Source: Zhengitettix transpicula (taxonomy: Eukaryota > Arthropoda > Insecta > Orthoptera > Tetrigidae). Taken from it: 64,000 nt of DNA. The stretch spans positions 235,712,101 through 235,776,100 of the forward strand of contig CM073590.1 of the NCBI GenBank assembly GCA_037074705.1, read 5' to 3'. Both the position numbers and the translations under genes were made by a program. The notes under the pieces were generated by a model, which saw nothing but the letters and a program-made list of their open reading frames with translations, was not told where the DNA came from and did no database searches. Positions 12,226-24,100 of the stretch are shown here, piece by piece (position 1 is the first letter of the stretch; each line of letters begins with the position of its first letter).

Positions 12226-13878
12226 GTGAAACTGCATCTATTCAGCATATGTCTACTTCTGCAAAGCTCTATGTCATGTAGTTTGTTCAGCGATTGTAAT
12301 GTTACATTGTGATTTCTAACCAAATTTAATTCAATCCAACGATAAAATTAAAGGAAATAAGCTGATTTTGAGTTTCAACGATGAGAAATCGTTGGAGAGA
12401 AACATTCGAGTTTAGGAGGAGAAGGAATAAATTGGCAATAGTGTGGGACGTAATAATAGTTTAAATTATACAAGGAAACCTGGAAATATTAACTCTCATA
12501 TAATAAACAACACTTAGTTACTTGGGTCCCAGATAACAAAAGATCATAATAGCAAAGTATACAAGAAAAGTGGGGAGGAGAAAGGTGACCATAGTCTCTT
12601 CAAGGACAGAAAAAATATTATTTTTCACTATTTAAGTTGTATTTCAGAATATGTGTTCAAAACTGAGAACCCAACAGTACAGAAATAAAATCAATAAAGC
12701 TAAATGGGAGAAATTTGAAATATAAATTGTCTGATAAATTTTGTTATCAAATGGATTTGGAACTTTAACTAAATATTACTTTGAAAACTTTGGAATGAAA
12801 TATTAGAAGGGCATGCAGTGATTGCATTTCATATTAAATGTATTATTTATATAGCATAATGTGCATAAATATTGCTGAAACATTTAGATTTGTTTAGAAG
12901 AGAAACGAAATGGAGAAACGCATCAAATAATCGCCACTAATAACTTATAATAGAAATAAAAGTTATGAATTTATCTACAACACTGGTTATTCGATAGACT
13001 TCTATTTTCATGCGTTTTAGATTAAAAATATTTAAGTGGAAAACATTTCTCGTGGTCACAGATAACATTTATATATATCGATATCGCTTGCCGGTGTAGT
13101 TCTATATATAAAACTTGGTTAAATCCTGCTGAAAGGCTGAATCAACATGTAATTTTGCATTTTGTTACGTTTTATTTTTAAATAATATACATCTTTGTAG
13201 ATTTTGCAAATTGTTTCTTCATTTTATGAATCTCTGTACATTGATATCCTGTTTTATTTTGAAATGCGAAACAAGTAAAGAACAGTAAGCAGTCGTAAAT
13301 CTTCGATAAATTTGTCTGCAGCAAATATATAACAAAAGTAATACTGTCTTTGTGTTACTTTCGAAAAGTTTGTGCTCAAAAAGATAACCTCTTACTAAAA
13401 TATGTATTTCTCAAACTAAAAATTGAATATCTAATTGCTTAGAGTAAAGCAGCTGTATATGTCAGTGCATATATACATTCATTATGGTAAAAACATTATA
13501 TTTTACAAATAGTAATGGCATTATTCATTTACACGTTCTTTGTGTTACATTCCCTCATCTGGTTGCATGAATAAAATGAAAGAGTGCCTTACCTAACCTT
13601 TACATCAAAAGATTTGATATTACACATGTTATCTTGATTTGTAGTTATAAATTGACAGTTTCATGTTTAGTTGATCTTATATGTCTTTATTTCGTTTCAT
13701 TGGTTTTAAAAACAATATGTCACATTTGTGCAATAATGATAAGTTAAGCGATCCTTATGTGAACCTTTTTACTGTTTGATATATTTGTTTCTCTGCTAAC
13801 TCTTAAACTGAATAAGAAATTTTGTGCAAATTAATTTTATATTCAATTCTTTCTTTATTGAAATAGAAATGTGCAGAC
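12226..13878. other. Spacer upstream of Gemin2
   Basis: AT-rich; no exon identified. Any Gemin2 5'UTR exon or promoter would lie here, but I see no clear TATA box or CpG-rich block. Confidence 0.4.
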
Positions 13879-14580
13879 ATGAAGCCCAGGGCACTCAAAA
13901 AGCCTGCTCTGTATGTCGAAGACCCACCAGCCAATTTTGATCCATACAAAGTACAAACTGATGGCCACTCATACATTCACCAGGTTCGGTGGGAAGCTTC
14001 CCGGTGTGAGGATGTAGTAACTGTGCCCTTTGAAGGAAAAAGTTTTGAGAGAAGTGTGGTGAATGTTCTGCCAGATTGTCAAGCAATACCCTCCCAGTTC
14101 CTGCCAGACATCAGTTGGCAGAATCAGGTCATAGAGTATTTTAAAGATGTCCGTCATAAGGTGATTAAGTGCATGGACTCACACGTTCGTTCTGTTCATC
14201 CACTACCCAAAACCTCAGATGAAAAAGTGTGGCACGATATATGTGTTAATGGTTCGACGACTCCCCTTACTAGGTCTGTTGCAGAAATGCATTCCTCTTT
14301 AGTGGACTGCCTCTTGGAGTACAACGTGGAGTGGTTACAAGAACACAAAATACTGTCCCCATCTCAGGGACAATGGATTTACGCCCTTCTGGCTCGTGTT
14401 GATGAACCGTTGTGCCCAGATACCTGTAGCACCTTACGGTCACTGGCTCGTGAATGTGCCAAAGTCCGTGCCCAAATTGTACTAGGATCGAGTGAGCCTG
14501 ATGTTACACCATACAACCTTATCATATGCCTTGTGGCAATCTACTTCAGACAGATGGATCTAGCTGATGTGGTTGAGTAA
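13879..14580 (+). CDS. Gemin2: Gemin2 (SMN-interacting protein 1), single exon
   Basis: Intact 233-aa reading frame. It matches the Gemin2/SIP1 family along its length: an N-terminal FDP...Y segment followed by an R-W-E-A-x-x-C-x-D-V-V stretch (residues about 36-48), a P-x-x-SWQ-x-Q motif in the middle, and a C-terminal half with WIYALLARVDEPL and IICLVAIYF-x-Q-x-DLAD. Gemin2 is the core SMN-complex subunit that clamps the Sm protein pentamer during snRNP assembly in the cytoplasm. The length is slightly below human Gemin2 (280 aa). The start is the ATG at 13879; an in-frame TAG lies 18 nt upstream. Just before it, TGTGCAG at 13870-13876 could be a splice acceptor for an upstream 5'UTR exon. 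There are no coding introns, whereas vertebrate Gemin2 is split into many exons, so this is either a native intron-poor gene or a retrogene; the frame is undamaged. Identification rests on recognised motifs, not on an alignment. Confidence 0.88.
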   Translation: MKPRALKKPALYVEDPPANFDPYKVQTDGHSYIHQVRWEASRCEDVVTVPFEGKSFERSVVNVLPDCQAIPSQFLPDISWQNQVIEYFKDVRHKVIKCMDSHVRSVHPLPKTSDEKVWHDICVNGSTTPLTRSVAEMHSSLVDCLLEYNVEWLQEHKILSPSQGQWIYALLARVDEPLCPDTCSTLRSLARECAKVRAQIVLGSSEPDVTPYNLIICLVAIYFRQMDLADVVE

Positions 14581-14979
14581 TTTTTGTTATTCAGCTGAGT
14601 TTTCTCAACGTTTACAACCATAGTAATTTTTTGACTATGTATTCCGCAGGAATGTTTTTATTAACATTTGGTAATGTAAGTGGTATAATTCATAACATAA
14701 ATGTATCCTTGAGTTTTCCCCCTTATTGGGGTGATTAACAGTAGCTGACGGCATTTAAAAATATGATTTTGTTGATACCCTATTGACACTGATACATTAA
14801 CAGTTATTAATGTAAATGTTCCACCTATTTTTGTAATAATTGTATTAAATGTTATATATCATGAAATTTAAAAAAATTGTTTTATTTAAATCAAGATAGT
14901 TTTAAAAAATTTCAAGAATAGTTTAGATATTGTGGTTATATATGGTGACAAAGCCAAGAGCTCAGTTTGAAATTGTAAA

Positions 14980-14985
14980 AATAAA
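14980..14985 (+). terminator. Candidate polyadenylation signal of Gemin2
   Basis: AATAAA about 400 nt downstream of the stop codon. Other AT-rich variants are nearby, so the assignment is tentative. Confidence 0.3.
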
Positions 14986-15208
14986 TAGTGTAAGAAACTG
15001 AAACCTGTTCAGTTTGTAATATATTCACATAATAATCAGTTTTTACAAGCTTAGTAGCATATTATTGAAACTTCAAATTAGTCCACGACTTTATTTTAGT
15101 CTTAAATTGTGTGTTACAGAGATTCAAACTATATAATTAATAGAATAAAAGTTGTTAATAAAATAGGTTTAATAAGAGATCGTAAGCTTTACTGGTGAAT
15201 AGAATTCA

Positions 15209-15315
15209 GAAAGGGTTCTCGGGGTTTCCACCCAGGTTATATCAGTAGACAGCGATGTTTCAATGGATAGTTCTTCCAGGCAGATATAACCCGGGTGGAA
15301 ACCCGAGAACCCTTT
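15209..15315. repeat. Inverted repeat with 33-bp stems
   Basis: AAGGGTTCTCGGGGTTTCC... and its complement ending GAGAACCCTTTG enclose about 40 bp that contain TGTTTCAATGGATAG. This resembles the short terminal structures of Penelope-like elements; no reverse transcriptase is near. It lies 630 bp after Gemin2. Confidence 0.6.
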
Positions 15316-18138
15316 GTGGTGTTTTAATAGTTTTTCTCAAATCGTCCCTAAGTTTTGTTTTAATATTTCTTATTCAGATCAGATTTAATCTTCAAATTCA
15401 CTTAGCCCAAGTGTAATATCAGTTGTTCATGGTTACTGTGGTATTCTGTCCTGTATAATCTTCCATTTACTCCAGGCCTTTTTAAGATGAATATTTCCCA
15501 AATGTTACTAGGTTGTAGTGTACATTAATTTCAGTCAAATGTGTGTTTTTTGTTCATTTGCAGCAAAACTGGCAAATTCATTGAAATGAAACCACTTGCA
15601 TGATAAATAATTGGTTGTTACATTTGAATAACTGGTGTATGGTTTCAACATACTGAATTACAACAGGAATGACCATACAATGCAAAATCACCTATGGAAT
15701 CTTTTAATGTACCCTTTGGTTTTAGCATTTAAACATTTTACATGTAAATATATATATGTACTGATAGGAAAAAGAGAGAATTGAGATTTGTTAAATATGG
15801 AAGTTTTAGTACTCCATCAATGAAGCATTCCCTGAGAATTTTTTAGGGATTATAATATGTTGATAACAAAACAAAGTTTACAGAGAAAGGATGTGAGGAA
15901 AGAAATAGAAAGTTTGACTTCAATACAGTTATATTACCAAAGAAGTCAATTATTTTACTATGAAAACAATCAATTGGAATCTACAGAATTGATATTAGAT
16001 ATACAGTAGATGATGGTCATTTTTTCGGTGGCAATTGGTATTTCCTATACATCCTGGAATGTGTGACATACAAGCTATCAGCAGTTAGCAGACAGAAAAA
16101 ATCAATATTTTTTAAAAACAATAAACCTCTTCATTTGGTGTTATTCTCAATGCAGAACAATTTCTGTTGAGTATTTTCATATTAATTGGTATATGGCATA
16201 CAATGTTATATTATTTTTCTTTAAAAAGCCAACAAAAATATTATTTTCTAGGTGTGATCATTTAAATATTTTAAATACGGATTCTAATTTATTTTATATA
16301 TAAAATAAAAATGGAAAAATATTCAAGGAAACTTATTAAAAATTATGTAACTTTTTGAGTTATCAGAATTCATTCAGTATATATAGCAAATGAATGTGAT
16401 TTATTGCAAAGGACTGAAAAACATATGCTTTAGAACAATTTGCAGGATCTCTTATTTCTATAAAGTATCTGGTGTGGTGTAGGAATTCGTAACACTAGAC
16501 TTGTGAAAGGAAATAGAAATATTTATTAATACTAATCATATTGACGGTGTGCTCTGCCATCATCATCTGTGTAACAATTATTTGTGGTTAAATAATTTAA
16601 TTAAACATGCCATTGAAAAGTTTTTAATAAATGGATATTTAACCGAACAGGAAATACAAAAATTCAGTATTCATAAAAAAATGGTGAATTTTTAAGAGAG
16701 AAAAAGTAGAATAACATATCTTTTTACAATTCCTCCCCTTTACAATGAAGATTGTGTGTGTTTTGTTGCTGACACAGAGGACCAGATTATTAAACGTTTC
16801 TTAATTTCTCTGAGGGAAATGATTTTATGTGCCTCAGAAAAATATATTTTCAATTTAGTCTGGAAATGCTTTTGCTCCCTATGACAGAGGCCTGGTGTAG
16901 TCAAGTACTTTTTCCTTTCGAAAGAAAGACTTGCACGTTCAACTGAACCATATGTTTTTTCTCCGTCTGTCCACTGGTGATGGAGACAATGTGAGGAAGG
17001 AAATTTACATATGAAGTCCAAGGACCTGCCAGTCATCATCAGAAGAAGAATTTATGCGGAAAGGAAAAAGAGATATAGAACAGCTGATTTACCTTAAATT
17101 GAGAGTTGGTGTTCCATAGTAAGGAACATTCCAAATTTTTAATTGCCCTTCTTCTACCACCTCACATCCGTTGACCTATTTAAACTCCAACAGGCCAGCC
17201 CTAATTCTGTAAAAATTGACACCCAACAACACCAATATCTCTCACACTTTTTTTTCAGGTCACAAAAATTGAAAATAGGATAGGATAGAGTTGGGCTGAG
17301 CCTTTAAAAATATTTCAAATTTTCAAGGGCCTGAGCCCCCTTTGTTGGGAAAGACAGGTTGAACTGTGTGCCGGCCCACAGTTCAGACCTTTCCCGACTA
17401 AGAGGTCTCAGGACATCGAAAATATTTTTACAACTCAGCCCAAAGGGACCTACTGTTGATTTCGGGCAAGTTGACTTTGTTGTCTCTCTATCCTATCCAA
17501 ATGTGTTATTTAATTTGACCTTATCACATTTTCCTCAAGTGATGTATATATACACAAACACAAAAGTTTGTCCACAATGCCCAAGGGTTGCCTTCGCACT
17601 CTACTCGTCAACATATTTGTTGACCCTTGTAGACCTTACTCTTACATTGCCCCTCTGGGTTTCCAGCTTTGTGGTAGGAATAGGTGCCCTATCGTTCAAT
17701 CTACTACGATCATCCAGAATCCTTCACAAATAGCCACAGAACCTGCCTCCCCTCCCACATCGTTTTACCTGCTCACTCTGCCATTTCTGCATTGTGCAAA
17801 TAAAATGACCTATTTTTGAATGCACTGATAACCATCACAGAAGTGTCAAAACACAATTTCCAATAGCTGACCAAAGTCACAACGCAACCAGTATTTCCCA
17901 CTAACTATCTCAAAACATGCACAACTTTATTATTGCCTGTCATCTGCGTCTTTCCCTTCTGAATTCCTATTTAAAAGAGAGTTGGTACGCAGGCGTTTGT
18001 TTTCTGAGTGGAATTGCTTTAGGAACATGTGAGTTATTTTATGAAAATTGCTCCTTTAATATCAAATATGTAAAAAATACAATTTTAATAGAAAAAGATT
18101 GTAAATTTTGCCCCGCTCATATTAAATAGCACACTGTC
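15316..18138. other. Spacer between Gemin2 and UPF0193
   Basis: The two genes converge here. Open frames at 17359-17819 have no recognisable protein features. No repeat family from elsewhere in the window was found. Confidence 0.4.
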
Positions 18139-21100
18139 TCACTGCGGCATAGCGATCGCGTCCACGATCTTGCGGTAACGCTCAGAAGCCTTCTCGTCGA
18201 TGTGCCTCATCTCCCTAAGCTTGGCCGCCATGTCCTGCAGGATGGTGTGACGGTACTCCTTCTCGCGCCCCAGCGAGCGCATCTCCTCGAGGAAGTCCAG
18301 CATCTCCAGCAGGTCCCCGGATAGCTCCTGGAAACGATCCTGCGTGGTCATTACCTCCTCTTCTCGACGCTTCGTCGTAACCGTCGTCTTGACACGGGGC
18401 GTCTCTGAAATGTCCTTGCCGTAAGCCATCATGTTCTGCAGCCTACGCTTTTCCTTGGCCTTGTCTACTGCGAACAGAAACAACCAAAAACTTACAGCGA
18501 TTATTATGGTTTATCACATTTATTTGTTACCAAAGACCTCGCATACAAGGATAATTATTCGACATAGTTAACTATGAATAAATGTAATTCTACTGACCAG
18601 GGGGACCAATATGAGCTTCTAGTAAAGACAGAGTTGAGTTGTGATTTCAAGAGTTTGTCTCACCGCAGGGTTTCCTGGACACGTACTCTGGCCGCTCGTA
18701 CGCCCCTGACTTGAGGATCTGCTGCAGGGACCGTCTCTTTGCGAAGTACCTCATCACCACTTCATTTCCCGTATCCAAGGAGACGCGGCGCTGCCTCGGG
18801 ACCGGCGGAGGGGCGAGCATTCCTCCTGCAGACACCGAATTCTCGATGCGCTTCCGCTGAAGGGTGGTGAGGCGGCTCTCCCGAATCAGATCTGCGGACA
18901 AAGCATCATTCACAATATTGAACATTCATCTCTGCATTTTTCAAGAAATATATGGTGTAACAACTACTTCTTGATTTTTTTTAGACCTCCAATGTACCTT
19001 TCATATCGTCGTTGCCTCCTGAGGGCAGGAATTGTCCAGTCCGCGGACAAAACTTGACTTTTTAGCTACATATTCGATTTGCTCTCAAGTCATCTTAAGA
19101 TTGTCCACGAATTTTCAATAATGTTCGGGCTTATTTTCGTTATTGAACAGGTTCGGGCCCCTAAATCTCGGTGCACCCCACCCAACCCCCTCTCTATTTT
19201 GAACAGAACTGCGAACTTGCAGGATATTTTATAACCAAGACTTAACTGATTGTCATCTTTTTCTGCAGAAGTTGATGGCAGTTAAATTTTTAGTTAATTA
19301 AATTTAATCAATTACATTTTTTGGGGCCCTGGCGTGACCACCGCGAGTTTCTAATCGGTGAGAAACTGCAACAAGTGTGGCATTGGAAATCAAAATTGAA
19401 CAGGAACTGTCATATTAGTTTTAGGTAATTCGTTGCTCATACTCTTCAAATGATAATTTATTGTTTTGTAAACATTTTGATTACTGAATGTAAAAGAAAA
19501 ATCTTTCCCAAGAAATTAGTTGAAAAAAAAGGAAACTACAAGTGTTTTCACAATAATTTATTGTATAAATTCATTTTCATAGAATTAATTATGAAACAAC
19601 AATTAAATTAAAATAACCAACTAATTTATGGTAAACATTTTTTAAGTTGTCAAAATTTTGTTATTAAAAAACAAACACAGGATGAATATGACAAAGTGGT
19701 CGAAAGATTGTTTATCAATAAAGACTTAAATAGGTTTACTATAAATTTGTTAATTTATTCTTTTTCAGTAGTGATTTTGTAATGACTTATGGAATTCAAT
19801 TAATTAAACTATTATTTATTATCTTCTGATTAATCTCTTGTCACTGTCCTTCCAAAAATCTTAACTACTCCTACACAAAAGAAAATCATAAAATACTTGT
19901 TGTTATATGGCTGTAGATTGTCCCATTGTAATTCATTAATGCACTCTTAATTCAAATTAGTTGCATTACCTCTATGATTAGATCTTACTTGAAGCTTTCT
20001 CTCTATTTTGAATTCTATTATTTTATTATTTAATTGAATAAATGCTGATAATTTATGTAAACTTGCACTGAATCGTCTATTTATATGAAACATGAGTCCA
20101 TTGAGAAGAGGTTGGTCCGTGTTGTATTTATAGAATCATGAGTGTAAAACATGAATTTATTTTTTAATATTTCTGATAAGAACCGTAGTACAGAATTATT
20201 TATTTGAAGATGATAAATATAAAAATAATTTACAGAATGTGGTAGCTGTTAAATTACTTAATACGAATGTAGTTAAAACTTCGTTTTTTATTAACTAATA
20301 ATAGTCGCAAAATAATGGTTATGATTCGTACGTTATTCATATATAATATGTCTCTGTCGAATTAAGAACTATAAATAATTTCGTACTGGAAAGTAGACTA
20401 AGAAACAAAAATATCTTTAACCAAAGCCGAGGAGATGACGTCACAACAGAGTTTCATATATCTGGCGGCGGCCATGACCCCGGTCATTTACCCCCTCTGA
20501 AACCTATTGTAATATTAAATTAATAGAATAGTCTTAGCAATCCCTTTATCTTTCCCAAGGAAACAGGTGCAATAAATCTATAAAATAAATTCAGAATGAG
20601 ATGAATCAGGATAAGGAAGGCAGGAACGTTCCGTCTCCTTACTTGTCCACGTTTCTTATGCGACATCGCATGACTGATCGAATGAAAGGGACCGAGTAAT
20701 TAATTAATGTGAACTAAACCAGTAAAATAATTAATCCTTTTTTTTAATAAAAAAATGTAGCTCTCGCATTATCTTACCTAACGAGAAAGGAGAAAGAACC
20801 GAGACATAAAATGTTTCAGATCGCTTAAAATAGTATAATTTGAGCAGTTGCTTTGAGTCCTGAATAAATTCCTCCCCGTCTAATTTGTGGAAGACAATGG
20901 AAAGCCTTGGACAGTAAAGGTAAAGCGCTCAATGAACTACACCACCTGCTTTCCAGGACTTTCAATCGATCAAGCAAGCGTCTGAATGACTCATACCATT
21001 TAAGAGGGGTTAATCACTTTGCTCGCTTCCCTTCCTTTCAAACTTCTACCAAGCTTTACACAATGCTATCAGTCAGTCAGAATAACGGTTCATCCGCATT

Positions 21101-24100
21101 AGAACTCTGTATCAAAAATACTCAGAGGAAGTAATTATATTTTTTTCTTCCATGGCATTTACAAGTGGATTTTTTTAAAATAATCACGTCGATTGTAATA
21201 GGAAATTAATTTTTGCAGCACCATGTGGTTGGTAAACATGAGCGATTAATTGTAGCATCTAATAAATGCATTGGATTACGTCAAAGATTTCTAAGAATAA
21301 AGTATTCAGCATTGAAGCAATACAATAAATCTATAAAACTTCCGTTAAGTGATAACGCACAAAGTGAACAGGAGTCCACAAGTTCTTTTCATTTAACCAC
21401 GAGTCCACCTCAGTCCCTTTTAATCGTATCAAAAGATCAAACAGAATGGAACTAAACTGTCACGATAAGCAACTGTTCTTTAAAAATTCATAGGCCTACC
21501 AATTTACACGGAACTCAAATAATCGATAAACAGATTATGACGATAAAAGTATCGATAGAGCCGGGAATCGAACGCAGTATCATCGCTGATTAGATTTTTC
21601 TATCCTAATCAATTTCACAGACTGCAGATACGAGCTTGATCAAAAGCATTTATTCCGTTCTTGAACAAATAACACGGGTCTGCGACAATTTTTTTCTCCT
21701 TCTGTAACGAGGGGTGTTTTTTATATATTTTTGGGTGCTGAGTACAAGTAAAAAATCTATATAAAAAAAACCACCACGTAAGATTTCAGAGCAAGAACCG
21801 GTTTTCCTAGTTAAGGCCGCACGACAGCAGAATGGATTGAAATCGTTTTTTTTCTTCCATTCCAATTACTTCCTCAGTCAGGATTTATTCTGAAAACTAT
21901 AAACTACGATACGCAGGCAATACCTGCGAGGGATGTTCTCTCACAGGCAAAACCTTTTAGGAGAGATACGAAGGGGCTACCTTTGGGTTTGCCTTTTCCT
22001 CTCCGTTTTTCAACTAAGGTTCTCACAAGCCGAGGCACCTCGATCTGTTTTGATAGGTGTATGTTCCGGGGTCGCAGACCTTGGGCATACGGTAAGAGTT
22101 GTCCGCTATTCCCATTGGAATAGTCAGCCAGCTGCCTCATAAACTGGTCGAGGCACGGAGAAGGGAATGCTGCGTTCCCACAGCAAACTCCTCTCCCGCT
22201 ATCGGAAGGGCGTGGGACAAGTACCCAATGCCCGACCTACCTGATACAGGTTTTTCTACCGTTTGTCCTGCATTACTTTTAGGCGAATGCCGTGTGGGAT
22301 CCTTAAACTATAGCCCGGGGGCACTAGTTAACCCTTGGCTACCTTCATCTACCCTTTCGCATCCCCCCTTTCAAATCCCTTCCTATGCTATTAAAGGGGA
22401 GTTGCCCAACGTGGATCACCCTCATGTAGCCTGTTGCCCTAAAAAAATATATATATATCACATGCACTTAGCAACAAAATTACTCATAACACTAAACGTA
22501 GGAGGAAGAAACGTGCACTTTGAGTCTTTCGAGGACCCCCGCCCCCTCCCAAAAAAAGTGCTTTTAACATCACTCCGCACCAAACTGGAAATGATGGAGT
22601 AGTTTGTCAAGACACTGCCAAACGATGGCGGTGCGTTTAAGTATCTTACCAGCAAGTTTGCTGGACTGTCCGAAGCAAAGCTGAAGGAGGATATTTTGGT
22701 CGGTCCTGACATTCGGAAGTCCGAAAACTTTGAAAACGTTCCTTCAAAGAAGTTGCAACAAAGTTTTTTTGGTTAAACAAGACAGATCCTAACTTTGAAA
22801 GAATTCCTAGACAACATGCTGAGAAGTTTCAAAGTCCTGGGATGCACAATGAGTTCAAAGCTGCTCTTCTGGACCTCACGTGTGGACCATTTCCCCGAAA
22901 ATCTGGGAGCAGTGAATGAAGAGTGAGGAGAGAGGTTTCACCGGGACATAAATGAAATGGAGCGGAGATACCAAGGACGGTGACGAAGTCACAAGCTCAA
23001 GCGGAAAAGCTCGAAACGAAGCTTTGTTGATATTATAAAGATTTTTAAAAACTATTTATACATTTATTTTTTATAACATTAAACTAAATGATGAATTGAA
23101 ATAATTTACGCCTGAATAAAAATTAATAATGAGGAAAATAGCCAAATACAGACAAAATAAGTGATAATATAAATACCACACAACGTTTCTGTGATCCTTG
23201 TCCCGTTTTTAAGGTGCTAAGAGGAGCCCTAGAGCGACACAACTGCACTCGTCAGTCGACAAAACACAAAAGCCAAGTTTTTGTCAACTGACGAGTGCAG
23301 TTGTGTCGCTTTACGCTCTCCTTAGCACTCGAAGAAAGGAACAAGGATCCCAGAAACGTTTTGTGGGATTTATATTATCACTTCTTTTGTCTGTATTTGG
23401 ATTCCTTATTATTAATTAAAATAAATGTGAAAATATGATGTGATATATATATTGTTTATATTTAAAGATACACTATTTTTCTATAAGTACTGCTGGTTTT
23501 TTCAATAGATTTTTCAATTCCAGTTTGGGGAAAAACCTGATGGAAGGGAAAGCATGGCATTTTTTTTCTCTTACAGCGCTTAAAAAACTATAGGTAACAC
23601 CCAAAATGATACAAAAAAAATATAGAATGAGAACAGGCCTGTGTAAAATGCGGTCAACTGTCATCACTTAACATAAAGAGGACGCGTTTTCCTTAATTTT
23701 TCATCAGGCGACATAAAAAAGAAAACGAATCGTTTCACTTTTTTTTAGGGCAACAGGCTACATGAGGGTGATCCACATTGGCCAACTCCCCTTTAATAGC
23801 ATAGGAAGGGATTTGAAAGGGGGGATGCGGAAGGGTAGAGGAAGGTAGCCAAAGGTTACAAGGGCCCCCGGGCTATATTTTAAGGATCCTACCCGGCATT
23901 CGCCTAAAGAAATGCAGGGAAAACCTTAGAAAAACCTGCATCGGGTAGGTCGGGCATTGGATACTTGTCCCACGCCCTTCCGATAGCGGGAGAGAAGTTT
24001 TCTGTGGGGACGCAGCATTCCCTTCTCCGTGCCTGGACCAGTTTAGGAGGCAGCTGGCCGACTATTCCAATGGGAATAGCGAACAACTCTTACCGTATGC

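Noticed and set aside
17359..17819. Two overlapping open frames between Gemin2 and UPF0193
   Set aside because: No family motif, low-complexity hydrophobic composition and no splice sites that would connect them to either gene.
22099..22602. Recurring open frame of about 115-140 residues along the sense strand of the SINE-like copies (also 5755, 58031, 60215, 61456) and a 68-residue antisense frame
   Set aside because: The frames begin at TTG, not ATG, differ by stops between copies and match no protein family. They recur simply because the repeat recurs.
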